Shown here one piece after another: positions 1 through 10,680 of a stretch of DNA of 64,000 bases (positions within the stretch are counted from its first letter, which is position 1; the number at the start of each line of letters is the position of its first letter). The notes below the pieces were generated by a model. It was not told where the DNA came from. It did not search any database and worked only from the letters and a program-made list of their open reading frames with translations. The position numbers and the translations under genes are program-made. This DNA is from Chrysaora quinquecirrha (lineage: Eukaryota > Cnidaria > Scyphozoa > Semaeostomeae > Pelagiidae): the NCBI GenBank assembly GCA_014526335.1, contig JACTAT010000368.1, positions 140,950 to 204,949 of the forward strand. Reading direction: 5' to 3'.

Positions 1-1120
1 CCCCTGGCATCAAATTTTTCAGCTGAAAATCAATTTACCCACAAGCTAGATCAATAAGCTTCATTTCAAAACTTTTTTCGAAAATTTTTTCCAGGGGGGC
101 TAGGCGTAATTATAACCTTTGTCACTGTCCCTATGAAACAATAGCACTAGCCCTCAGGAAACCAAGGCCTCCCTTAACACCTAGACCCTATTGACCGCCT
201 AGATTTTCTGCTGTAAATCAATGCAAGAAAAAGTATTGGGCATATGGATAATTATCAATGCCACTTTGAAAAACAACTTCGATCCATATCGTTCTCTTTG
301 TCGTCAGGAAGATATAAGAAATGGAATCTTGAAAAACAATTGAAGATAATCTGCAAACAGGAACACATGTCGATGTTGCCTTTTCATTGCAACATAATTT
401 AAATGGGTTCTTTCTTCTCTTCCAAATTATTGCTTTCATACAAGGAGACAAATGTTTTTGTAACAAGTAGCCGCTGCAATGAAATGCTGACCTGACGCCT
501 AGCCCCCATGGAAAAAATTTTCAACATGAGTTTCAAAATAAAGCTTATAGATGTAGCTAATGGGTCAGTTGGTTTTCAGCTGAAAAATTTGATGCCAGGG
601 GGTCAAGAGAGGCCTCTGTTTCCTGAGGGCTAGTGCTATTGTTTCACGGGGACAGCGACAAAGGTTGTAATTACGCCTGGCCCCCCTGGAAAAAATTTTT
701 GAAATTAGTTTTAAAATGAAGCTTATTGATGTAGTTTGTGGGTAAATTGATTTTCAGCTGAAAAATTTGATGCCAGGGGGTCAAGGGAGGCCTTGGTTTC
801 CTGAGGGCTAGTGCTATTGTTTCACAGGGACAGTGACAAAGGTTGTAATTACGCCTGGCCCCCCCCGGAAAAAGTTTTCGAAAAACGTTTTAAAATGAAG
901 CTTATTGATGTAGTTTGTGGGTAAATTGATTGTCAGCTGAAAAATTTGATGCCAGGGGGTAAAGGGAGGCCTTGGTTTCCTGAGGGCTAGTGCTATTGTT
1001 TCATAGGGACAGTGACAAAGGTTGTAATAACGCCTAGCCCCTCTGGAAAAAATTTAGGAAAAAAGTTTTAAAATGAAGCTTACAGATGTAGCTTGTGGGT
1101 AAATTGATTTTCAGCTGTAA
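1..1120. repeat. Inverted plus tandem ~179-bp repeat array (end of a terminal-repeat element)
   Basis: Bases 1 to about 175 are the reverse complement of a unit that then recurs in direct tandem from about 485 to 1115, roughly three and a half times with a 178-179 bp step (the GATGCCAGGGGG motif lies at about 591, 769 and 948). The spacer (about 176-484) has no recognisable gene. One inverted unit facing a tandem stack is the layout of a DNA transposon end whose terminal repeat has expanded. The element begins left of the window, so its termini and any target duplication cannot be seen. The same design, with unrelated sequence, occurs at 44.9-51.4 kb. Confidence 0.8.
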
Positions 1121-1422
1121 CAAAACTGCTATTGCGGAGAAATTTGAGGAAATTGTCGAATCTGAATCTTGTTCTGGCCTCAAATCTGAATCTTGTTCTG
1201 GGGACATACAAATCTGCCTGCGTAGGCCCTCGCGTGATAAATTGCTAAGTGCTGTCCGGCAATTTTCAGAGATTGAAAATTTCAGTTGTAGAAAACAAAA
1301 TTAAACTAATTCTTCTCGAGTTTTGGGTGCAAATTCTTGCGCGTGCGTAATATAGACTGCCTGTCATTTAGTTTTCACTTAGGCCTGACCGGCTGCCGGT
1401 CAAATAGTCACAGCGCAATTTA
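1121..1422. other. Unassigned spacer
   Basis: Unique-looking sequence between two repeat elements. A short direct repeat (TCTGAATCTTGTTCTGG, twice around 1160-1200) is the only structure seen. No gene is supported. Confidence 0.5.
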
Positions 1423-1425
1423 TAA

Positions 1426-3661
1426 CACAGGTAAAGAAGGTTTGTAATGCTTCAGACGTGTAATACCAGAATTTGGTGTAATCTGATGTGGAATTACACC
1501 ATTCTGTTGTATTACATTTATCATGTAATCCTCCACAACATGAAATGTTGTTGAAATCCTACAGGAGGATGAAATCACTCACAAATGTAATGATGCAGTT
1601 AGTGAAATCCTCCTTGGTGAAATCCTACAGTAGTGTGAAATCACTAAAAGGTGTAACCATGCAGTTGTTGTAATCCATTGTTGCATTACAATGTATTTGT
1701 AATGAAACACAGGTGAAATCCTACAGTCCTTGAAATTACTAAAACGTGTAATCATGCAGTTGTTGTAATCCGTTGTTGCATTACACCGTATTTGTAATGA
1801 AACACAGGTGAAATCCTACAGTAAAGTGTAAAATCACTAAAACGTGTAATCATGCAGTTGGTGTAGTCCCTTGTAGCATTACACTTGATTTGCAATCAAA
1901 CATTTGTGAAACTCCACAGACTTAACTGAAAACCCACAAGGACAGGTAGAAAATTAAACATATTACATTTATCACACTATATTTAGTTCAGACTTGACAA
2001 AATAGGACAAATAAAAAGTTTCAAGAACGGAAAAGTTCTTTCAGGTCCTGGAATACCAAACTTACTATACAATAGTTGAATTTGTTTATCAAAATGGGGT
2101 CAAAAAGACCCTACTACTCTGTTTCAACTTTCAGAAAAATATGCCTATAGTTTTTTCCTTGCTTTTTCATCATAAACATAAAGACAGCAGCGTTGTTAGT
2201 TTAATTTGAAGTGGAGTGGAATAATCCATAAAAGATCTAATTCCTGCGCTAATTCTGAAAAACAAATGTTCTCTGCCCTGTAGTCTCTAGAGTATTTTCT
2301 TTCTTTCCCAATACACCTTGTAATTGTCATAAATGGAATAGAACAATAAGCGCTTAAACAAGGAAAGAAGTCATTTTCGCACCAATACTTAAAAGTAACA
2401 ATAGATCATAGAATATGAAAAGGAAAAAAACAAATTTCAACCAATCAGAGCAACTATTTTAGTTTGAAAATTACGCGCTTTCTGTTGAATTTAAAGTCAA
2501 TGTTGTTGATGCGATGTTGATATTTTCATAACGTTAACGTGATCGTGAATCGCTATATATTGGCAAAGTCTTCCTAGCTTGATCGGCAAAGTTGACCATG
2601 AAGAAGAAAATGAAAAGCTGCACCAAGAAGCCAGTTGTTTACCGAAAAGAAGCCGTTATTTTTGTGCAGCCAGAATGATGCTGCAGGATGATGGAATGAG
2701 ATTTTCCCAGTAAATATCAATTTTCTCCGAAATTTTAATTCGCAAAAAGAATTTTTTAATTATTACTTCACCGAGATTTAGACATATCTGTATTAAACCA
2801 AGTTTATTTATCAAGCTAAATTCATTTATTTTCAGATAACAGATTAAAGGCGACGATGCAACCGTTTAGAAGCACGAACACGAAAGTATTGCGGAAAATC
2901 AGCGGACTTGACTGAGACTGTTGGCCTTTTCAAAAAGACGTAAGTTGCACTTGTTTTTCAAAATTATTGTTTGCTTTGATTTTTGTTATGAAATGATTTA
3001 TTCAGTGATCTATTCAAATTTTGAAATTATTTCAGCACCCATTTCGAATCGAAGAGGAAGATGTTTGCTTTGGATTTAAAACGTTGAAGATGATTTTGAG
3101 AAGAAAATATTGAAGGTTTTGAAGAAGATGAGTCCCGTTGTTTGCCCAGTCAAGACACGAGAAAAAATGGAAGAGACGATTTACTTTAAAATAATTATGA
3201 AAAGTACTTTAGAGCATTATTTCACAGGCTATGTGATTTCATGAATAAAGGGTACTTACCTGAAGCACACTTGTCTATTTGTTTGATATTCCTTATTTTC
3301 ATTCTGGCGTGCACCATTTTATGTGGGACAGGGGGCTTAGCTGAGTGATTACATTAGTAATTACACAAAGTGGGATTACACAAAAGCGTTTTTTGGGATT
3401 ACACGTATATCGAATTACATGGCGTTATTTTCGGGTGATTACAAGTGGGGAGGATTACAGGGTAAAAACGTCAGATTACATGTATATTGGATTACAAAGC
3501 GTTTACAGATGCTTACACTGATGTAGGTTTACATGTAGATTTCACAATTCGTCCAATCCTCCAAGTGATTACACGCCAGTTGTGATTACAAAGAGTGCAG
3601 TGATTTCACGAGGAATTACACGGGCGATTTCACGTTGCATTACAAACCTTTTTTACCTGTG
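1426..3661. mobile_element. Non-autonomous DNA transposon with ~25-bp TIRs and TAA target duplication
   Basis: The left end (CACAGGTAAAGAAGG...) and the reverse complement of the right end (CACAGGTAAAAAAGG...) match over about 25 bp. Both are flanked by TAA (1423-1425 and 3662-3664), the TWA-type duplication typical of PIF/Harbinger elements. Both subterminal regions are crowded with TGTAATCC/GGATTACA motifs; at the left (about 1600-1900) they form roughly 97-bp tandem units containing AAATCCTACAG. No open frame of useful length occurs inside, so it is read as a deletion derivative mobilised in trans. The superfamily rests only on the 3-bp duplication and is an inference. Confidence 0.75.
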
Positions 3662-4259
3662 TAATTTAGGCCGAAAATACCGATGCAAAAACAAAGGCTA
3701 AAGAAACCACAAAAAGAAACGGAAATTTAAAAGCTACCTAGACAGTAAACAAATATGACCTAATTTAAACGTGTAAAGTTTGTTTTGGATTTTTTTAACT
3801 CAGCTCTGGGAAAACCAGGCCAATAAACCTTAATCGTCCGGCATTGGCAAATCCCGCCGACACTCTAGAACCCTACCGTATCAATGCAACCGAACTTCTG
3901 TACTACGTTGGAAGGTAGGGTATGTATCAAAGTTCTTCTTACCTTTACGCCCGTCTTGAAAGCCAATTCTTCTCTCTTCTAAATCATCTCTGTAGGGTCT
4001 TTTCCTGCTAGGAGAGCGTTCTTCGTCAATGTTGCCGTATTTGTCTTCCATTTCAGTGATCTTCTTCTTCACCTTGCCATGTGCTTATTTCACTTCACTT
4101 CACCTGTCATGTCAATGCCAACCAATCTCTGCGCATGCCCGTTTGTGTTCGCGCCTGCGCATTTGAACGGGCTGTGGTGTGGGGGGGCTAGACTCGCTAC
4201 AGAAGTCGTAGATTCGCTCCCAGCCCCCCACGCAACACAGCCCGCTCATACTGCTGGGC

Positions 4260-4440
4260 TGCAGGAGTCGTGGCACGTGGGAGTCGTTGAATTTTGAATG
4301 AAAAAGAACTTTTGATCGATAAATTGTCTATTTTGTATATCTCTCTCTGTATTCTGCTGCGAAGGCGCCATGTTAGGCTCGCGCGTGGCTGATTGACGTG
4401 AAATTGAGCAATCATGTCACTCAAAATGTAAGTTGAAGCC
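4260..4440. repeat. Dispersed repeat, copy A (related at 16345-16560 and 7660-7985)
   Basis: This stretch is the reverse complement of 16390-16560, sharing the segment around TATACAAAATAGACA and GGCGCCATGTTA-like sequence. Its right edge (around 4425-4480) also resembles 7925-7985. It is a family of short dispersed repeats with no coding potential seen. Confidence 0.65.
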
Positions 4441-4557
4441 TCTTCAGTACCAAACTATCAGATGGGTAAGACACAAGAGAACTGGGAACAATAGATTATA
4501 TTGTTTTTCCAGGATCGCGTTTTCTCCTCATGCTCGAAACATTCCTCAGCTTGAATT

Positions 4558-5250
4558 AAAGGTACCCATTAGCCATGTTTGAAGAATGAGATCAGCCCAA
4601 ATCAGCCTGAGATCAGCCTATTAGCTTGCAGCTTGCAACAAATAGAGTAGAAGAACCCCCACGTTGTTCCCACTTGTTTCATGTGACTATAGCTCTTTCA
4701 GGTGTTGTTCCTGCTTTCCCCCGTACTTGTTTGCAGTACTTTCCCTTGTTCTCAGCTGTTCTTTTATCTTTCCAAGTTGTTCTCTCTTTTCCCCCTTGTA
4801 ACCTCTGTTTCCCACTTATTCTTATTGATTCCTACTTCATTCCCATTTGTTCCCCCCGATTCCAAGTTATTTCCACCTTTTTCAGCATTTTCCATGGGTT
4901 CCCTTCCGTTCCATTGATTCCCATTCATTACACGGTTTCCCAGCTTTATTGCTTGGTCCAGATTTTAGCGCGTTCTGGGTAATGGGTTTCTAATGAGGTT
5001 GTTGTTCAAATTCTGCCAGATTTGATAGATTCCAAACATCCGCCTTATTTAATTGTTTTAAATTGAATGGATTTGCAATTCGATTAGAATAAATGATAAA
5101 CACCTGATTGTTTGGATTGTTCGAATAGAGAATAGAAATTCTTATCTTTTGTTACAACATTCCTGATTCCTATATTTCATCCGGTTTGCCGAAAACCCCT
5201 ACATAATGTTTGAATTCTTCAAACATAAAAAGAGGGATGCCCAAGCAATC
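4558..5250 (+). repeat. Dispersed repeat, copy 1 (second copy at 52356-52735)
   Basis: The start (AAAGGTACCCATTAGCC), the GAGATCAGCCTATTAGCTTG block and the end (GCCGAAAACCCC, then CTTCAAACATAA) recur in the same order at 52.36-52.73 kb. The second copy lacks much of the middle and contains a TATC microsatellite. A long T/C-rich stretch (4670-4930) is open in one frame but looks like repeat sequence. Family unknown. Confidence 0.7.
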
Positions 5251-5290
5251 CTAGGGTAAATTCTCGAGACATACGGGGACTCGTATTCAA

Positions 5291-7403
5291 GCTAGCGAAT
5301 CTATACGCACTACTGTGGTGGATACGCACTACTGTGGTGGATACACACCACTGTGGTGGTGTATTTTGCGTACTGTGGTGGGGTTTTTTGCGTACTGTGG
5401 TGGATAAGCTCTACTGTGGTGGGTTATTATGTGTACTGTGGTGAGTTATTATGCTTGATGTGGTGGGGTTTTTTCCGTACTGTGGTGGATAAGCTCTACT
5501 GTGGTGGGTTATTATGCGTACTGTGGTGGGTTATTATGCTTGTTGTGATGGGGTTTTTTGCGTACTGTGGTGGATAAACTCTACTGTAGTGGGTTATTAT
5601 GCGTAGTGTGGTGGGTTATTATGCTTGTTGTGGTGGGGTTTTTTGCGTACTGTGGTGGATAAGCACTACTGTGGTGGGTTATTATGCTGGGGTTTTTTGC
5701 GTACTGTGGTGGATAAACACTATTGTGGTGGGTTATTATGCTTGATGCGGTGACATTCTTTGCTGTCTGTGGTCTGTGGTTGATACTCACTATTTGGGTG
5801 GTTTTTTGCTTCATATTGTTTGGATACGGCTTTGAAAAAACAGGTCATTTTTGATCGTCACTGATCTTTTGATCAACTACAAACAGATATTTTGACTATT
5901 TAAATTCAAAAGTCGAAAATTTGACCAACTGTAAGAAATCGATGACAGTCCTGTGCTAAAAGCATAACCCCAAGACATACAGAAAGTCTTATATTTTCTG
6001 AGCCTGGTTTTTTAAAAAAAACGTAGCATATTATGAACTCTCAAAGATTGTAAAAAATCTCAGATAAACCTCAGAAAAAATTCTTTCGATGTGGTTTGGA
6101 CCTGCCCGCATTATTCCAAACGCGTGAAGTATTAAGAGAAGAAGAATATTTTTAGACTAAAAACCCAGGCTAAGCAATAAGACTTTCTGTGTGTTTTTGG
6201 GATATACTTTTAGTAGTTAGGACTGTCATCAATTTCCTACAGTTGATCAAATTTTCAAATTTCGAATTTAAAATAGTCAAAATATCTGTTTGTAGTTGAT
6301 CAAAAGATCAGTGACGATCAAAAATGACCTGTTTTTTCAAAGCCGTATCCATACAATATGAAGCAAAAAAACCACCCAAATAGTGAGTATCAACCACAGA
6401 CCACAGACAGCAAAAGAATGTCACCGCATCAAGCATAATAACCCACCACAGTAGTGCTTATCCACCATAGTACGCAAAAAACCCCACCACATCAAGCATA
6501 ATAATCCACCACATCAAGCATAATAATGTAAAACGACTTACAAGGGCGTTTTACTTGTGAGTTCGTTCTTTGAGAGTTAAAAACCAAAATAAAGATAAAT
6601 TCCAAAAACAACAAAAACTTTCTTTATAGAAAAACTTCAGCTACAGATCAGTCTCAAATACGCATAATACTTTGGCTCGGCTCGGCTAATTATATCGTCT
6701 ACAGCAAATCTTCAAAATCGGCAAATCGTCAAATGCAACTAATCAAACGGCATCTATTTCACGACTGACCCTAGAAGTCCTAGAAACAAACTCTTGTTGG
6801 CTATAGTTACCTATAGCAACAACTAAACAACAAGTAAACATAATTAAAGATAAAACAATAAACAAAAGCAAGTATAGTTAGAAAAGTGTTAATGAGTTCA
6901 AAGTACGCTCATGTTTCATAACAATAACCCACCACAGTAGTGCTTATCCACCACAGTACGCAAAAAACCCCACCACAACAAGCATAATAACCCACCACAT
7001 TAAGCATAATAACCCACCACAGTAGTGCTTATCCACCACAGTACGCAAAAAACCCCACCACAACAAGCATAATAACCCACCACAGTACGCATAATAACCC
7101 ACCACAGTAGAGCTTATCCACCACAGTACGCAAAAAACCCCACCACAACAAGCATAATTACCCACCACAGTACGCATAATAACCCACCACAGTAGAGCTT
7201 ATCCACCACAGTACGCAAAAAACCCCACCACAACAAGCATAATAACCCACCACAGTACGCATAATAACCCACCACAGTACGCATAATGACCCACCACAGT
7301 AGAGCTTATCCACCACAGTACGCAAAAAACCCCACCACAGTACGCAAAATACACCACCACAGTAGTGCGTATCCACCACAGTAGTGCGTCTAGATTCGCT
7401 AGC
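5291..7403. mobile_element. Foldback element whose arms contain an ACTGTGGTGG minisatellite
   Basis: Left end GCTAGCGAATCTATACGCAC and right end are near-perfect inverted copies. Each arm starts with a minisatellite of 17-22 bp units centred on TACTGTGGTGG (5305-5760; complement at 6400-7390), followed by a unique inverted segment (about 5820-6010 against 6150-6350) with a short loop near 6080. The open frames in the array are periodic translations of the repeat. Flanks GTATTCAA and GTATTACAA may be a decayed target duplication, but this is weak. Confidence 0.8.
6523..6905. mobile_element. Unclassified insertion in the right arm of the foldback element
   Basis: The ACCCACCACA repeat array of the right arm is interrupted by about 380 bp with no counterpart in the left arm. 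The insert starts near GTAAAACGACTTAC and ends near GTTTCATAAC. I cannot see clear terminal repeats or a duplication, so the class is open (solo LTR, MITE or simple rearrangement). Confidence 0.5.
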
Positions 7404-8245
7404 GTGGTATTACAACGAAAGAAAGAGAGAAGTAAAAACATAAAGTTTGTGGTTTTGTTGACTGATCTGGTTTCGTTAACTCGAGGACGACAATTCAAGT
7501 CGAAAAAGGACAGTGAGAATAATTTCTGTTGGACCAACATTACACTGGATTTCTCTTTCTATTTTTCTTGCGTACCATGCCATGTTTTCATTCTGAATCT
7601 TTTATTACAGTATTCTTAGAGAAAAGAAATCCTAACTTGTTCAATTTCAATCATCGCCAAATTACAGAGTGACAATGCCTACTTCTAAATTTGGTAGGAG
7701 TTTTTCTAGTAATTGAAGCGACCTACCTGTAAGCAAACTCGGGTTGGTCCATTCTAAACACGCCTTGAAATGCTGCACAAAGAAACTAGGAGTTTTGAAA
7801 ATCCCTCCCCCCGTCTTTCGGGACCAAAGCTCACTTTCCTGTGTCATAGGTATGACGTCACACCTATGACACACCATTGTTCTTGTGTTACGAGCATCTG
7901 GAGAAAGCTGAAACCAGCAAGTTGTGTGTCTTATAACCCATCTGATATTTAGGTACTGAAGAGGTTTCAACTTACATTTCATCACCATTATCATCATCAT
8001 CATCAAGAATTTACTTCATACCCCCAGCTGGGGTATGAAATGAATTTATAGAATAAACAAATTAATGTAAACTCTACATCACTATAGTGACAATTTAGAG
8101 TTTTAAATTCGAAAAGTCTAATTAACAAAAAAAGCAACTAAAGTAAGAACGGTAAGAGCTAAAATATTCAAAGAAACATAAGATAACAGCAACAGCAACA
8201 GCAACAGAAACTGCAACAATGAAATTACTTTTGTCTTTTTTTACA
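7404..8245. other. Intergenic stretch with dispersed repeat copy
   Basis: Contains a copy of the dispersed repeat shared with 16345-16400 (ATGCCTACTTCTAAATTTGG, at 7674 and 16368), a short TCA microsatellite near 7985-8008 and a small hairpin (ATACCCCCAGCTGGGGTAT, about 8018-8036). No gene is supported; the open frames are short and lack recognisable domains. Confidence 0.5.
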
Positions 8246-8357
8246 GGAGGTGACAATTATTTTTCCTATAACTGAAAATTTCTCTTTTATATTTTGCTAT
8301 ATTGGCCCAAAGTTTTTTGTCTCTTGTTTTTGACATTAGAATTTGAAATTTCATTTT

Positions 8358-10680
8358 TCAAGGGTACTTAGAAAAATATGTTGGTATAAGTTTATCCCTT
8401 ATGCGATCAAATGTAGGACATTTTAAGAGAGTGTGATACTCATCGCCAATCTCATTTGAAGTACACATATCACATTTACGTAAACCATAGTCTATTTTGT
8501 TCCATCTTCCCGTTTCAACAGAAAGCTTATGGTTTCCAGTTCTAAACCAGCAAAGATACTGGGATAATCTTGGCGGCAAAACACGTATATAATTTTCCAT
8601 TTCAAAAATTTGTTTCATATTCGAGTACATTTTACCTTTATTTGACAACTCCATTTCGGAATTCAAGAAACTGGTCTTTAAGATTAATCTCAATAAGACT
8701 ACACAAATTTCTACTACTATTTACAACATGAGAATTCCAAATTATCGATAAACCAGTATGATCAAATAAATTCTTAATTGATTTTATCCAGCCAATATTT
8801 TCCCATTTATGTAACGCAAGTTCATATAGTCTAAACACTAGCTTGTCTTGTCTCCCAGTTAAGATCTTACCCCAAAAATGTATCATTCTTGATTTAATTC
8901 TTATTGACACAGGAGAACGACCTAGTTCACCACCATATAACTTGGTGTTGATTTTCTAAAATTCAATATTAGTTTGTAAAATTGTAACTCTAGTTGATCA
9001 ATAACATTTAATTTCTCAAACCCCCACACCTCTGCTCCATAGGTTAATATTGGCATCACTAAAGAATCAAACATCTTTAGCTGTAAGTCTATGGGCATAT
9101 CAATAGCTCTAGCTCTCGAGATTAAATATCTCATGGCTTTGTTTGCCTCGTTTTTGATAACTTTCATTGCACTCACGAAACGCCCATTACTTTTAAAAAC
9201 AATACCAAGATACTTAAATTCTTTAACAATTTCAATTCTCTCATCCTTGTATTTAAAAACAACCTCTTTACTCCGACCATTTTATCACATCCGTAAAGTA
9301 GTGAATGCAACCGGAAAATTTTCTGTCCGTCCATTTCAAAGTCTAAACCTTTGTTCCCAAGATTTTGAAACGATTTTTCCATATCATTAAGAAAAATTGC
9401 AAACAAAAGGGGTGACAAATTTTCTCCCTGCCTTACTCCCATATTACATGAAAAAATTTCACTAAATTCACCTTCTTTTTCAATTACCGATTTAAAATTA
9501 TTATACATATTCACTATCACATTAAAACAATTACCCCTTATTCCAAAATTTATCAGTTTCAACCTAAGACCTTTTCTCCATACTGTATCAAATGCCTTTT
9601 TATAGTCAACAAAGGCAACATAAAGTTTTTTATTACTTAGCAAAGGAATAATTTATTATCAAATTCAAATTAAAAATGTGATCAATAGTAGAATAACCGC
9701 TCCGAAAGCCTGTTTGATCTTTATTTAGTAACTTATTTTTTTCTAGATAAGAGGATATTCTTCTATTTAGTAAACCAGTAAACACCTTGCTCAAACAGCT
9801 CACTAGCGTTATACCCCTGTAATTGTTGACTTCTGATTTCGATCCTTTATTCTTATAAATTGGTTTTATTATACCAATAAGCCACGATTCTGGGAAAATT
9901 CAAGCTTTAAGAATAATGTTGAAAATTTTCGTGAGTATACTAATCACTTTCTCGCTACTGTACTTATTCATTCATTCATTATTCCATCCAAACCCGGTGA
10001 TTTATTATTTTTAAGCTTAGAGATAATGTACTTTACTTCATTTTCATTAAATAAATCATCTAAATTTGAATTATTACTTTCATTTAATTCCATGTCTGCA
10101 TTTAATTCTTCATTTTCATCTATACCCTTATTAAGATTTTTGAAATGCTCGAATAAAGCGTTTAGAGTCACATCTTTAAGTGATTCCTTTCTTTTGTCTC
10201 TAATCATTGACCCGAATTGACGATGGTGTCTTGATTTAAGTTTTCGTAATTTTTCATTAAATTTCTTATTATGTTTTATTCTAAATTTATTCATGTTTTT
10301 CTTATATTCTTTTTTTGCATTAACCATTTTATCTCTTGTTGTGGCTGTTTTCAGTTTTATGTGAGCAGATCTCGATTTCAAAAATTTTCTTTGCTTATTT
10401 CTACACACTTCGCCAAACCAGGGTTTATCATTCTTAATTTTATTACTACTTCGGTTTCCTTTTCCTTTAAAAGTTTTGCTTGCACTTTCACATAAGATTT
10501 CATTCAGTTTATTAACATTAACAGACGAATTGATTACTTTCTTGGCTTCATTGGTATTACCTTTATTGTTACTATTATCAAAATTACTTAAGACACTTTC
10601 CAAGCTTGTTAAATCATTATTAGTTATATTATTATTAAAGTTTTCAATATTTTTATCTGTGCAATCATGATACAGCTTTA
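8358..10680 (-). pseudogene. LINE ORF2, reverse transcriptase and C-terminal domain, catalytic loop deleted
   Basis: The first 245-aa block (10705-9968; its first codons lie in the inserted DNA element) is the basic linker, ending in NKSPGLDGI, which opens the RT fingers. RT motif A (FVDYKKAFDTVW) and motif B (GVRQGENLSPLLFAIFLND) are clear at 9643-9390. At LHSLLYG (about 9300) the sequence jumps past the YADD box into the connection region (ILTYGAEVWG at about 9040), so roughly 150-200 bp including the catalytic aspartates are missing. The C-terminus ends with a CDMC...HTLLKCP zinc-knuckle-like motif. At least four frame changes and one stop (about 9647) are present. Confidence 0.85.

Noticed and set aside
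4626..4982. 118-aa frame rich in Phe, Pro, Leu
   Set aside because: Lies in a T/C-rich dispersed repeat; no start context or domain.
5353..7540. Several 70-113 aa open frames rich in Tyr, Cys, Gly and Trp
   Set aside because: They translate the GTGGTGG minisatellite in different registers on both strands.
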